A DNA stretch of 58,253 bases from an uncultured Bacilli bacterium (GTDB lineage Bacteria; Bacillota_I; Bacilli_A; RF39; UBA660), in the NCBI GenBank assembly GCA_947631655.1, contig CANRME010000001.1:1-58253 (forward strand), in the 5' to 3' direction. The position numbers and the translations under genes were made by a program. The notes beneath the pieces are model-generated. The model made no database searches. It worked only from the letters and a program-made list of their open reading frames with translations, and had not been told where the DNA came from. Shown here piece after piece: positions 35,318 to 43,753 of the stretch. Position 1 is the stretch's first letter. Every line of letters starts with the position of its first letter.

Positions 35318-37480
35318 TTAAACTTCTTCAGCATCTTTATTATCAAGATGAACTACTCTTTCCTTTATCTCTTGAGTTCTTCCTCTATTCCAGAAGTTAG
35401 ATCCAATATATCCACAAGTACGTCTTGCGACATTCATTTTATCGTGGTCTCTATTACCGCAGTTAGGGCAATACCATTCCATATTATCATCGATTAAGAT
35501 TTCACCAGTATAACCACATTCATGGCAGTAATCTAGTTTCGTATTTAATTCTGCATACATAATGTTATCATAAATAAATTTAATTACTTCCATAACAGAA
35601 TCTAAGTTATTAGATAGGTTTGGAGTTTCAATATAAGAAATTGCTCCTCCAGGACTTAGAGCTTGGAATTCACTTTCAAGTTTTAATTTTTCAAAGGCAT
35701 CGATTTCTTCAAATACAGGTACATGATATGAGTTGGTAATATAATCTCTATCAGTTATACCTTTTACGACTCCGAAACGGTCTCTTAAGCATTTAGCGAA
35801 TTTATAAGTAGTGGATTCAATTGGTGTACCATAAACACTGTAATCAATGTTTTCAGCTTCTTTCCATTTTTTACAAGCTTCATTAAGTTTTCTCATTACA
35901 TTAAGACCAAATTCTTTACCTTCACCATTATCAGTATGAGAATGTCCTGTCATAAATTTAACACATTCATATAAACCAGCATATCCTAATGAGATTGTTG
36001 AGTATCCACCATGTAATAAGTCATGGATTGATTCACCTTTTTTAAGTCTTGCTAGAGCACCATGTTGCCATAGTATTGGAGCAACATCACTAGTAGCTTT
36101 AGATAATCTTTTATGTCTAATTTGTAAGGCTCTATGACAAAGTTCTAATCTGTCATCTAATATTTGCCAGAAATTATCCATATCTTTATCACTAGATAGA
36201 GCCACATCTACTAAGTTAATAGTAACAACACCTTGATTAAATCTACCATAGTATTTAGGTTTACCGTTTTCATCAACGTATGGAGTTAAGAAAGAACGAC
36301 ATCCCATACATGGATAACATTGACCATTACCATTTTTATCAATTTTTAATTGTTTCATGATTTTTTCAGAAATATAATCTGGAACCATTCTCTTAGCAGT
36401 ACATTCAGCTGCTAATTTAGTTAAATAATAGTACTTACTATTTTCGTGAATGTTATCTTCTTCTAGAACGTATAGAAGTTTAGGGAAAGCAGGAGTAATA
36501 TATACACCTTTTTCATTCTTCATACCTTCAATTCTTTGTTTTAAGACTTCTTCAATAATCATCGCAAGCTCTTCTTTGTATTCATCGGTTTCACCTAAGT
36601 ACATACAAACACTTAAGAATGGTGCTTGACCATTAGTTGTGGTCATAGAATTTATTTGATATTGGAAAGTTTGAACGCCATCCGTTACTTCTTTAGCTAA
36701 ATCTTCTTTAGCATATTTTTCGCATTCTTCTTTACTTAATTTTCTCTTTTTATATTTGTCTAAATATTTTTCATAACTTGCTCTTACAAATGGAGCTAGA
36801 TGAGTTAGGGTAATAGTACATCCACCATATTGACTTGAGTTAACAGCAGTAATTAATTGCGTAGCAATTGTCATAGCAGTTAAGAATCTATGAGGTTTTT
36901 CAATCATTACCCCATTGATATTAGTACCATTTTGTAACATATCTTCTAGATTAATTAAATCACAGTTATGTAAGGCATTTTGAGCAAAATAGTCAGCATC
37001 ATGGAAATGAATAATACCTTCATCATGAGCTTTAACAATATCTTCTGGTAATAAGAATCTTCTAGTTATATCGGTACTAGTAATACCAGCTAAATAATCC
37101 CTTTGGGTAGTAACAACTTTAGCATTCTTATTAGAGTTTTCAGTATTCCAGTAATCACTTTCACCTTCAATTAATTCTTTAATTGATACATCGGTAGTAT
37201 TACTCTTTCTTACTAATTCTCTTGTATAACGATAGGTAATATATTTTTTAGCTAAAGCATATTTACCAATTGACATTAATTTCATTTCAATAATATCTTG
37301 AATATCTTCAACTAAAATTCTTTTTTTACCTAATTTTTCAATATATTTAATAATATTTCTAATTTGGGTAGAGGATGCTTGATCTTCTTCTTCTACTTCC
37401 GCATTAGCTTTCATGATAGCAGCTTCGATTTTATCTGGGCTGTAATCGACCATATGGCCATCTCTTTTAATAACTTTCAT
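35318..37480 (-). CDS. nrdD: Anaerobic (class III) ribonucleoside-triphosphate reductase
   Basis: AAGGAG before the ATG at 37480 fixes the start (MKVIKRDGHMVDYS), giving 720 residues. An N-terminal ATP-cone (about 1-95) is followed by the catalytic barrel with a conserved CMGCRSFL segment. A C-terminal zinc site is made by CHECG and CPNCG, and the glycyl-radical loop is RTCGYIG near the end. It reduces ribonucleoside triphosphates without oxygen, so the organism makes DNA precursors anaerobically. A perfect 16-bp palindrome lies upstream, shared with the divergent Crp/Fnr-type gene. Confidence 0.95.
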   Translation of the reverse strand: MKVIKRDGHMVDYSPDKIEAAIMKANAEVEEEDQASSTQIRNIIKYIEKLGKKRILVEDIQDIIEMKLMSIGKYALAKKYITYRYTRELVRKSNTTDVSIKELIEGESDYWNTENSNKNAKVVTTQRDYLAGITSTDITRRFLLPEDIVKAHDEGIIHFHDADYFAQNALHNCDLINLEDMLQNGTNINGVMIEKPHRFLTAMTIATQLITAVNSSQYGGCTITLTHLAPFVRASYEKYLDKYKKRKLSKEECEKYAKEDLAKEVTDGVQTFQYQINSMTTTNGQAPFLSVCMYLGETDEYKEELAMIIEEVLKQRIEGMKNEKGVYITPAFPKLLYVLEEDNIHENSKYYYLTKLAAECTAKRMVPDYISEKIMKQLKIDKNGNGQCYPCMGCRSFLTPYVDENGKPKYYGRFNQGVVTINLVDVALSSDKDMDNFWQILDDRLELCHRALQIRHKRLSKATSDVAPILWQHGALARLKKGESIHDLLHGGYSTISLGYAGLYECVKFMTGHSHTDNGEGKEFGLNVMRKLNEACKKWKEAENIDYSVYGTPIESTTYKFAKCLRDRFGVVKGITDRDYITNSYHVPVFEEIDAFEKLKLESEFQALSPGGAISYIETPNLSNNLDSVMEVIKFIYDNIMYAELNTKLDYCHECGYTGEILIDDNMEWYCPNCGNRDHDKMNVARRTCGYIGSNFWNRGRTQEIKERVVHLDNKDAEEV

Positions 37481-37539
37481 AACATATACTCCTTTTCTAT
37501 AATACAAACAAAGTATAGCACAATTTAAAAAAACATATT

Positions 37540-37555
37540 TGTTGCAATTGCAACA
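37540..37555. promoter_or_regulatory. Palindromic Crp/Fnr-type box between nrdD and its divergent regulator
   Basis: TGTTGCAATTGCAACA is a perfect 16-bp palindrome. For nrdD the -10 is TATACT (complement of 37512-37517) with no good -35; the box centre is about 42 nt upstream of the expected start, the class II activator position. For the regulator gene, TTGCAA (37548-37553) inside the box is 17 nt from TAAAAT (37571-37576), so binding would block that promoter. Activation of nrdDG with autorepression is inferred. Confidence 0.7.
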
Positions 37556-37598
37556 TTTTACAATTTATGTTAAAATTTTATTAAAGAGGTGTAAAATA

Positions 37599-38231
37599 AT
37601 GCAAGTATTCGAAAATATTAGTGAACGTAATAAAAAAATTTTACTCCGAAATTTCGAGGCAACACGCTTATTTTATCGAAAAAATTCGAATATTTTGCAA
37701 AATATTAAGAGCGACAGTTTAGTTGGCATTATCGTTTACGGTTCTTTACAAATTATTAAAACTGACTATAACGGAGATAGAAGTTTAATTGAAGAATTAG
37801 AAGAAAATGATATTTTTGGAACAATTATTTCGCATATTAGAGGGAATGAATACGAAGTAATTACGAAAGAAGATACAATGCTTTATATCTTAGATTATAA
37901 TCAAATTATGAATTTAAACCTCAATACCGATAGTTATAATCAATTTATAAAAAACTTATTACAAATTACTTCTTCAAAAATGCAGGAGAAGAATGAAAGA
38001 ATAGAGATACTTACGAAAAAAACAATTAGAAATAGATTACTAGAATACTTTAATATAGCAAGAAGTAACCACGGGTCTAGAGTAATTTATTTACCATCCA
38101 CTTTTACAGACTTAGCGGATTACTTAGCCATAGATAGGTGTGCGATGACAAGAGAGTTAAAGTATTTAAAAGAAGAAGGTTTAATTGAAATTAAGGGAAG
38201 AAGAATTACTCTATTATACGATAAAGTATGA
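37599..38231 (+). CDS. Crp/Fnr-family transcription regulator
   Basis: GAGGTG before the ATG at 37599 sets the start; the frame extends upstream through the operator. The 210-residue protein has a cyclic-nucleotide-like beta-barrel (about 20-115: GSLQIIKTDYNGDRSLIEELEENDIFG) and a C-terminal winged helix (PSTFTDLADYLAIDRCAMTRELKYL). It has only one Cys, so it cannot bind the Fe-S cluster of true Fnr. The ligand or redox input is unknown. It probably controls nrdDG and itself. Confidence 0.85.
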   Translation: MQVFENISERNKKILLRNFEATRLFYRKNSNILQNIKSDSLVGIIVYGSLQIIKTDYNGDRSLIEELEENDIFGTIISHIRGNEYEVITKEDTMLYILDYNQIMNLNLNTDSYNQFIKNLLQITSSKMQEKNERIEILTKKTIRNRLLEYFNIARSNHGSRVIYLPSTFTDLADYLAIDRCAMTRELKYLKEEGLIEIKGRRITLLYDKV

Positions 38232-38258
38232 TATACTAGTTATGGAGGATTATGATAT

Positions 38259-38717
38259 ATGGAAAAAATAAGAGGATTTGAAATAGCTAAAGGTTGGGAA
38301 GACAAAGGTATTAACTTACCCGAAAGAAAAACAGCCCATTCAGCAGCTTATGATATTGAAGCGGCGGAAGACACTATTTTACCACCATTTAAATTAGGAG
38401 GAAAACCTACACTTATTCCAACTGGTCTTAAAGCTTATTGTCAAGATGATGAATATTACATTTTAGTAAATAGAAGTTCCGGACCTAAAAAGGGATTAGT
38501 GATGGCAAATAGTATTGGAATTATTGATGCGGATTACTATGGGAATGAAAGTAATGATGGTCATTTTTATTTTCAATATTACAATGTTTTAGACCATGAA
38601 CTAGAAATTAAAAAAGGCGACGTTATTGGTCAAGTAATATTTATGAAATTCTTAGCAGTTGATAATGATAATGCTACTGGAGTACGGACTGGTGGATTTG
38701 GGTCGACGGATAAATAG
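38259..38717 (+). CDS. dut: dUTP diphosphatase (trimeric type)
   Basis: A 152-residue enzyme that hydrolyses dUTP to dUMP, keeping uracil out of DNA. Motif 1 is AAYDIEA, motif 2 NRSSGPKKG, motif 3 GIIDADYYGNESNDG and the C-terminal motif 5 RTGGFGSTDK, which closes over the active site. Length is normal. It starts behind GGAGG, lies 27 bases after the Crp/Fnr gene and eight before the cyclophilin gene. Confidence 0.93.
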   Translation: MEKIRGFEIAKGWEDKGINLPERKTAHSAAYDIEAAEDTILPPFKLGGKPTLIPTGLKAYCQDDEYYILVNRSSGPKKGLVMANSIGIIDADYYGNESNDGHFYFQYYNVLDHELEIKKGDVIGQVIFMKFLAVDNDNATGVRTGGFGSTDK

Positions 38718-38725
38718 GAGAAAAC

Positions 38726-39370
38726 ATGAAAAAAATAATTATCTTGTGTATAACTTTAATTTTATTAACAGGTTGTGGTAGTAAAAACTTAGATATTGAT
38801 TTTGATATAGAAGGAAATGAAAGTGCTATAAATTATGGCGATAAGTTACCAGTAGTAGCAATGGAAATAGAGGGTTATGGCGCAATTGTGATGGAATTAT
38901 ATCCGGAATATGCACCGAATACCGTAAATAACTTTATTTCTTTAGTAAAAAGTGGGTTTTATGATAATAATACCTTCCACCGTTTAGTACCGGGTTTTGT
39001 TTTACAAGGTGGTGACCCAGAAGGAACTGGTAGTGGGGGACCTGGATACTCTATTTACGGGGAATTTTTAAATAATAAATACTATAAAAATACTTTAAAA
39101 CACGAAAAAGGTGTTGTTTCAATGGCCAGAAGTAGTTCCCCTAATAGTGCCGGAAGCCAGTTCTTTATCTGCTTAGATAGAGCCTCAAATTTAGATGATG
39201 CTTATGCGGCTTTTGGAAAAGTTATTGAAGGCTTCGATATTATTGAAAAAATTGAGAAAACGGAAAAAGTCGCTGATAGCGAATCTGGAAAACTTGAAAA
39301 AAATTTAACCATTAAAAAAGCTTTAGTGGATACTAAAGGTGTCGATTACCCAGAACCAGAAAAAAATTAA
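38726..39370 (+). CDS. Cyclophilin-type peptidyl-prolyl isomerase lipoprotein
   Basis: A 214-residue exported foldase. The N-terminus is a lipoprotein signal with lipobox LLTGC (Cys17). The cyclophilin domain shows VNNFISLVKSGFYDNNTFHR, FVLQGGDPEGTGSGGPG, GVVSMARSSSPNSAGSQFFI and AAFGKVIEGFDIIE, with the catalytic Arg in FHR. It would speed proline isomerisation in exported proteins. It starts behind AGGAG. Confidence 0.93.
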   Translation: MKKIIILCITLILLTGCGSKNLDIDFDIEGNESAINYGDKLPVVAMEIEGYGAIVMELYPEYAPNTVNNFISLVKSGFYDNNTFHRLVPGFVLQGGDPEGTGSGGPGYSIYGEFLNNKYYKNTLKHEKGVVSMARSSSPNSAGSQFFICLDRASNLDDAYAAFGKVIEGFDIIEKIEKTEKVADSESGKLEKNLTIKKALVDTKGVDYPEPEKN

Positions 39371-39394
39371 AATACTCGTTAAAGAGTATTTTTT
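39369..39394. terminator. Bidirectional terminator after the cyclophilin gene
   Basis: AAAATACTC (39369-39377), loop GTTAAA, GAGTATTTT (39384-39392) and more T. The loop holds the stop codon (39379-39381) of the convergent gene, as at 6511-6537. Confidence 0.75.
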
Positions 39395-39840
39395 GGTTGT
39401 AATTTTTGGGCGATTATTTTACCTAAAGCTTCCTTTCCTATATTTACAAATTCATTTTCTAAAAGTTGGTCATATTGTTTATCCCATCTACCAAAAGGCA
39501 AAGTTGACATATAAAAGTAAGGTTCATCTTCAAATGAGAATTCTTCAAATTGTTCTTCTTTATTTTCAGCAGTAAAACAAATACCAGAAGCATCATAATA
39601 ATGTTTTCCAATATGGACAAAAGCATGTCCCTTAGTACAACAAAGTTTAGCATATCCTTTAAATACTTCATGTAAAATCTCAGCATACTGAACACAACTA
39701 CCAGTTAAATAATAATTAACAGGGTCACGATGCGGATTATGAGGATTTACTTTTTCCATCGTTTCAGGAAATTTAGCATTAATAGCCTTTATAACTTTTA
39801 AAACAGTATCAACATCAGTTATAATTTCTTCTTCGGTCAT
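39379..39840 (-). CDS. Protein of unknown function with a possible Cys-His-Asp site
   Basis: AGGAG before the ATG at 39840 (MTEEEIITDVD) gives a 153-residue soluble protein; the frame extends 18 codons upstream without a ribosome site. SCVQYAEILHEVF, then GHAFVHIGKHYYDASG, has the order Cys, His, Asp found in papain-like and transglutaminase-like hydrolases. The family is not recognised, so catalysis is only a suggestion. It converges on the cyclophilin gene and is divergent from murF. Confidence 0.5.
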   Translation of the reverse strand: MTEEEIITDVDTVLKVIKAINAKFPETMEKVNPHNPHRDPVNYYLTGSCVQYAEILHEVFKGYAKLCCTKGHAFVHIGKHYYDASGICFTAENKEEQFEEFSFEDEPYFYMSTLPFGRWDKQYDQLLENEFVNIGKEALGKIIAQKLQPKNTL

Positions 39841-39907
39841 ATTATCTCCTATCTTAACTACATTGTACTTATAAATAAGTGAAAAGACAAACATAATCTT
39901 AATTTAC

Positions 39908-39935
39908 TTTACATATAGTTTTATGTTAAGATAAT
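39908..39935 (+). promoter_or_regulatory. Probable promoter of murF
   Basis: TTTACA (39908-39913) and GATAAT (39930-39935) are 16 nt apart, followed by AAGGAG and the ATG at 39953. Confidence 0.45.
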
Positions 39936-39952
39936 TATATAAGGAGATTTCT

Positions 39953-41338
39953 ATGAACTATTTTACAATTAAAGATATTATAAGTATTTGTAAGGCTTTT
40001 CTTTTATGTGGAGACGCTAATGTCGTATGTAAAAATTTTACCAAAGATACGAGAACAATAAATGAAGGAGATACTTATATTGGCATAAAGGGTGAAAACT
40101 TTGATGGTAGTGCTTTTTATAAGGAAGCTTTTCTAAAGGGCGCTAATGCAGTAATTATAGAAGAAGATTATGCTAAAAATAATAAGATAGAAAAACAAGA
40201 TAAGCCCATTGTAGTAGTAGATAATGCAATTAAAGCTTTAAAAGAATTAGCAGAAGTAAAGAGAAATAATTCTAAAGCGAAATTCATCGGCGTTACTGGT
40301 AGTGTTGGGAAAACTTCAACAAGAGATATGATATATAGTGTATTAAATACCCATTACAAAACTTTAAAAACAGAAGGAAACTTTAATAACAATATAGGTC
40401 TTCCTTTAACTATCCTTCGTTTAACCGATGAAGAAGCCGCTGTAATCGAAATGGGAATGAATCATTTAGGAGAAATTGATTATTTAACGAGAATTACCCG
40501 TCCCCATATAAGTGTTATTACCAATGTCGGTACGGCACATATCGGTGAACTTGGTTCTCGGGAAAATATTTTAAAAGCCAAGTTAGAAATTATTAATGGA
40601 ATGGATAAAGATGGCTTATTAGTTATTAACAATGATAATTATATGTTGCATAGCTATTATGAAACTCATAAAGATAATGTGATAACGATTGGTATCGATA
40701 ATAAAAGTGATTTTACTGCTACGGATATTGTTTTAGAAGAAAGTTATTCTACTTTTACCATAAAGTATCATAATAAAAGCTCTCTAGTTAAATGTCCTAT
40801 TCCTGGGAAAGTATTTATCTATAATAGTTTAATGGCTTTTGCGGTAGGAACGCTTTTAAATATTCCCGAAGAAGAAATTATTAAAGGAATAAGTAATATA
40901 ACGCTCACAAAAAATAGAATGGAATTTAAAACTCTTAAAAACTTTACAATAATAAATGATGCTTATAACGCTAGTGTAGATTCGATGAAATCATCTTTAG
41001 AGATACTTGGTAAATATAAACAAAGAAAAATTGCAGTTTTAGGAGATATGTTAGAATTAGGTAAATTTAGTAAAGATTTACATGAAGAAGTTGGTTCTTT
41101 CGTTTATAATAATAAAATCGATATATTAGTAACAGTAGGAAAAGAAGCTTTAAATATTGCTAATAAATGTTTAGACTTAGGAATGAAAAAAGAACAAATA
41201 ATAACTTGTCCAGATAATGAAGAAGCTACTAAAGAATTAATTAAACTTGTAAAAGAAAATGATATTATATTATTTAAAGCATCTAATGGAATGAAATTTA
41301 AAGAAATAGTAAATAATTTAGAAGAATATTACAAATAA
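39953..41338 (+). CDS. murF: UDP-MurNAc-tripeptide:D-Ala-D-Ala ligase
   Basis: A 461-residue Mur ligase that adds D-Ala-D-Ala to the peptidoglycan precursor in the cytoplasm. It has the ATP-binding GVTGSVGKTSTRD, EMGMNHLGEIDYLTRI, ITNVGTAHIGELGSRENI, NDAYNASVDSMKSSLE and GDMLELG, all in the usual MurF order. Its presence shows that the organism makes a wall. A FemX/MurM-like gene follows after about 20 bases. Confidence 0.95.
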   Translation: MNYFTIKDIISICKAFLLCGDANVVCKNFTKDTRTINEGDTYIGIKGENFDGSAFYKEAFLKGANAVIIEEDYAKNNKIEKQDKPIVVVDNAIKALKELAEVKRNNSKAKFIGVTGSVGKTSTRDMIYSVLNTHYKTLKTEGNFNNNIGLPLTILRLTDEEAAVIEMGMNHLGEIDYLTRITRPHISVITNVGTAHIGELGSRENILKAKLEIINGMDKDGLLVINNDNYMLHSYYETHKDNVITIGIDNKSDFTATDIVLEESYSTFTIKYHNKSSLVKCPIPGKVFIYNSLMAFAVGTLLNIPEEEIIKGISNITLTKNRMEFKTLKNFTIINDAYNASVDSMKSSLEILGKYKQRKIAVLGDMLELGKFSKDLHEEVGSFVYNNKIDILVTVGKEALNIANKCLDLGMKKEQIITCPDNEEATKELIKLVKENDIILFKASNGMKFKEIVNNLEEYYK

Positions 41339-41358
41339 ATAAAGTAAAGGTGAAAAAG

Positions 41359-42552
41359 ATGAAATTTGTTACAGATTTAAAGAGAGATGAATATACAAAA
41401 TTTTGGAAAAAACATAAAATGGCGCATTTTATGAACTCTTATGAATGGGGAATTGTTAATAAATTAAATAGAAATCAAATTCCTTGGTATGTTGGTTTAA
41501 AAGATGATAAGGGAAATATTATGGCTGAAGCTGTTTTAATGCAAAAGAAAACACCACTTAATATGTGTTACTTTTATGCCCCTAGAGGATTTGTAATCGA
41601 TTATGATGATAGAAAATTATTAAAGGAATTTACTAGTAAATTAAAGGATTTTTTAAAAAAGGAAAATGCAATTTATTTGAAAATCGATCCTCCAATTAGT
41701 TATCAAGATATTGATGAAGAAGCAAATCCAATACCTAATGGTAATAATAATTATGAACTGGTTAATTATTTAAAGGAACTAGGTTACGTTCATCAAGGAT
41801 TTAATAAATTATATGAACATAATCAACCAAGATATACGTTTAGAACTTATTTTAAAGATTATAAAGATTTTAGTGAAGTAGAACAAACTATTTCAAAAAC
41901 TTTTATGCGTTCTATAAAAAGAAGTTATAATTATGATTTAGTTATTGAAAGTGCACCAAATGTCGATAATTTCTATGACTTAATTAAAAGAATATCTAAT
42001 AAAGATGGATTTAAAAGTTATGCTAAGAGCTATTATGAAAATGTTTTTAATGTTTTAAAAGAAAATAATTATATTAAAAACTTTATTGCTAAGATTAATC
42101 CTGCGGAAGTTATTAAGAAATATGAAGAATTAATTAAGAATGAAAAGAATCAAGATAAAATAACAAAAATGCAAAAAGATATAAACTTTTTAAAAGATAA
42201 GGGAGATAAAGAAATTGTAATTGCTTCTTTAATTTGTACTTATTCGGAAAAAGGAGCATGGTCTATGTATATCGGGAATGATGAGATAGCAGAATATACA
42301 GGGACAGTAAATAGATTATATTACGAATATATAAAAGATGCATATGAACAAAAAAAGGACTTTGCCGATCTTTTTGGAACTGTCGGTGACCCGCATACTA
42401 AATTTAAGAATTTAGCAGGAGTTCATGAATATAAAAGAAAACTGGGTGGTACTTATATTGAATTTATTGGAGAGTTTGATTTAGTAAATAAACCTTTCTG
42501 GTATAAAGTCTTACCAATTTTATTAAAAATATATCGTAAATTTAAAAAGTAG
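41359..42552 (+). CDS. FemX/MurM-like peptidoglycan bridge aminoacyltransferase
   Basis: AAAGGTGA selects the ATG at 41359 rather than the GTG at 41350, giving 397 residues. The FemAB double-GNAT fold is seen in HFMNSYEWG, YFYAPRGFVIDY, RYTFRTYFKDY and the C-terminal DLFGTVGDPHTKFKNLAGVHEYKRKLGG. A Lys/Glu-rich helical arm (about 235-285) matches the coiled coil that binds aminoacyl-tRNA. It adds the first or next amino acid of the interpeptide bridge to lipid II. Linkage to murF supports this. Confidence 0.9.
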   Translation: MKFVTDLKRDEYTKFWKKHKMAHFMNSYEWGIVNKLNRNQIPWYVGLKDDKGNIMAEAVLMQKKTPLNMCYFYAPRGFVIDYDDRKLLKEFTSKLKDFLKKENAIYLKIDPPISYQDIDEEANPIPNGNNNYELVNYLKELGYVHQGFNKLYEHNQPRYTFRTYFKDYKDFSEVEQTISKTFMRSIKRSYNYDLVIESAPNVDNFYDLIKRISNKDGFKSYAKSYYENVFNVLKENNYIKNFIAKINPAEVIKKYEELIKNEKNQDKITKMQKDINFLKDKGDKEIVIASLICTYSEKGAWSMYIGNDEIAEYTGTVNRLYYEYIKDAYEQKKDFADLFGTVGDPHTKFKNLAGVHEYKRKLGGTYIEFIGEFDLVNKPFWYKVLPILLKIYRKFKK

Positions 42553-42577
42553 ATTATTTCTTAGTAATCTACTTTTT
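42544..42577. terminator. Bidirectional terminator between the femX-like gene and its convergent neighbour
   Basis: AAAAAGTAGATTA (42544-42556) and TAATCTACTTTTT (42565-42577) form a perfect 13-bp stem with an 8-nt loop and A/T ends for both strands. It overlaps both stop codons. Confidence 0.8.
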
Positions 42578-43157
42578 CTAATGATAATAAGTCTTTACCT
42601 TCAAAACATAGTTTAAAGATTAAAGGTTTATTCCAAATACCATCTATTATGGTATTATCTTTGTAATTCATAATAATGTTGTTATCATAATTAAGGCCCA
42701 CTTCACACCAAATAGAAAGTAATGCAATAATGACACTTTTAGAGGTTATGACAACAGAAGTAGTATCTGGTTTATGAAATAAGATTAATTTTAAAGCAGA
42801 ACTAGCACGTTTCTTAACATCATTTATACTTTCCGAATTTAATTTATAATCAAAGTCTTTTACTTGTTTTCTTTCTAGTTCTTCAATTTCCTCTTCAGTC
42901 TTATTATTATATTTTAAACAATTAAAATTATTATCTACTTTAACATTTATTTTGTTTTTGGTCCCAAAGTAAATACCAGCTTCAATATTTTTTATTTCTT
43001 CTGATGTATAAATATTATCTATATCTTTTAACATATCACTTATGTTATCAAATACTTTATGATTAGTTAATGATAAAAATTTATAATCTAAATTTATATG
43101 TAAATATTCAATATTATTTTTATTATTACCTGTACTAATTAAATAAACTACATTCAT
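42561..43157 (-). CDS. Histidine-phosphatase-fold protein lacking catalytic residues
   Basis: A 198-residue protein with the layout of the phosphoglycerate-mutase superfamily. YLISTGNN stands where L-I-R-H-G-E/N-T is expected. IYTSEEIKNIEAGIYF stands in the S-x-x-x-R-A-x-E-T-A helix, and ESINDVKKRASSALKLIL then SVVITSKSVIIALL where V-V-S-H-G-G-x-I-R-A-L-L is usual. The Arg-His pair and the second His are all missing, so it should not act as a phosphatase and may bind a ligand or partner. It starts behind AAAGGAG, directly after the exporter-like gene. Confidence 0.65.
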   Translation of the reverse strand: MNVVYLISTGNNKNNIEYLHINLDYKFLSLTNHKVFDNISDMLKDIDNIYTSEEIKNIEAGIYFGTKNKINVKVDNNFNCLKYNNKTEEEIEELERKQVKDFDYKLNSESINDVKKRASSALKLILFHKPDTTSVVITSKSVIIALLSIWCEVGLNYDNNIIMNYKDNTIIDGIWNKPLIFKLCFEGKDLLSLEKVDY

Positions 43158-43673
43158 TTAAAATACTCCTTTAAATATTAAGAATGATGCTACACCCATA
43201 ATTACACCAGCAAGTAAAACACCTAACATTACAGCGATAACACTTTTTTTAAAATCCATATCTAAGATACTAGCAGCAAGCGTTCCCGTCCAAGCGCCGG
43301 TTCCAGGTAGAGGTATTCCCACAAAGATTAGTAAGGCCCAAAACAGTCCTTTACCGGCTTTGGCTTCTAGAGTATCTCCGCCTTTACGGCCTTTTTCTAA
43401 ACACCAAGTAAAGAATTTTTTGGTATATTTTTTAGTACTACCCCATTCTAGAACTCGTCTTGCAAACAAGAAAATTATGGGAACTGGTAGCATATTACCA
43501 ATTATAGATATAATATATGATGGTATAATTGGTAACCCTACTAGTTGAGAATAAGGTATAGCTCCCCTTAACTCTACTAATGGTATCATAGATATTAAAA
43601 ATACGACTAAATATTTACTTAATAAACTAGTACCTAAAATACTCCCAAATATCTCACCTATTTTTTTACCCAT
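43158..43673 (-). CDS. Small multidrug-export-like membrane protein (COG2426)
   Basis: AAAGAG before the ATG at 43673 gives a 171-residue protein with four to five membrane helices. ISMIPLVELRGAIPYSQLVGLP and the re-entrant-like GIPLPGTGAWTGTLAASIL are the family signatures (Sm_multidrug_ex/COG2426). The name is historical; the real substrate is unknown. It is followed without a gap by the pseudo-phosphatase gene. Confidence 0.85.
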   Translation of the reverse strand: MGKKIGEIFGSILGTSLLSKYLVVFLISMIPLVELRGAIPYSQLVGLPIIPSYIISIIGNMLPVPIIFLFARRVLEWGSTKKYTKKFFTWCLEKGRKGGDTLEAKAGKGLFWALLIFVGIPLPGTGAWTGTLAASILDMDFKKSVIAVMLGVLLAGVIMGVASFLIFKGVF

Positions 43674-43710
43674 AAGTATCACTCTTTCTATTTAAGTATA
43701 TCAAAGATAG

Positions 43711-43737
43711 AAAAAAAATACCACTTATAAGTGATAT
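43711..43737 (-). terminator. Terminator after surface protein B
   Basis: ATACCACTT (43718-43726) and AAGTGATAT (43729-43737) form a hairpin with one G-U pair in the minus-strand RNA, followed by a run of eight T (complement of 43711-43718). Confidence 0.65.
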
Positions 43738-43753
43738 TAATTTATACTAAATA

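Noticed and set aside
39459..39695. A 78-residue minus-strand ORF within 39379-39840
   Set aside because: It overlaps the better-supported gene in another frame and has no start signal.
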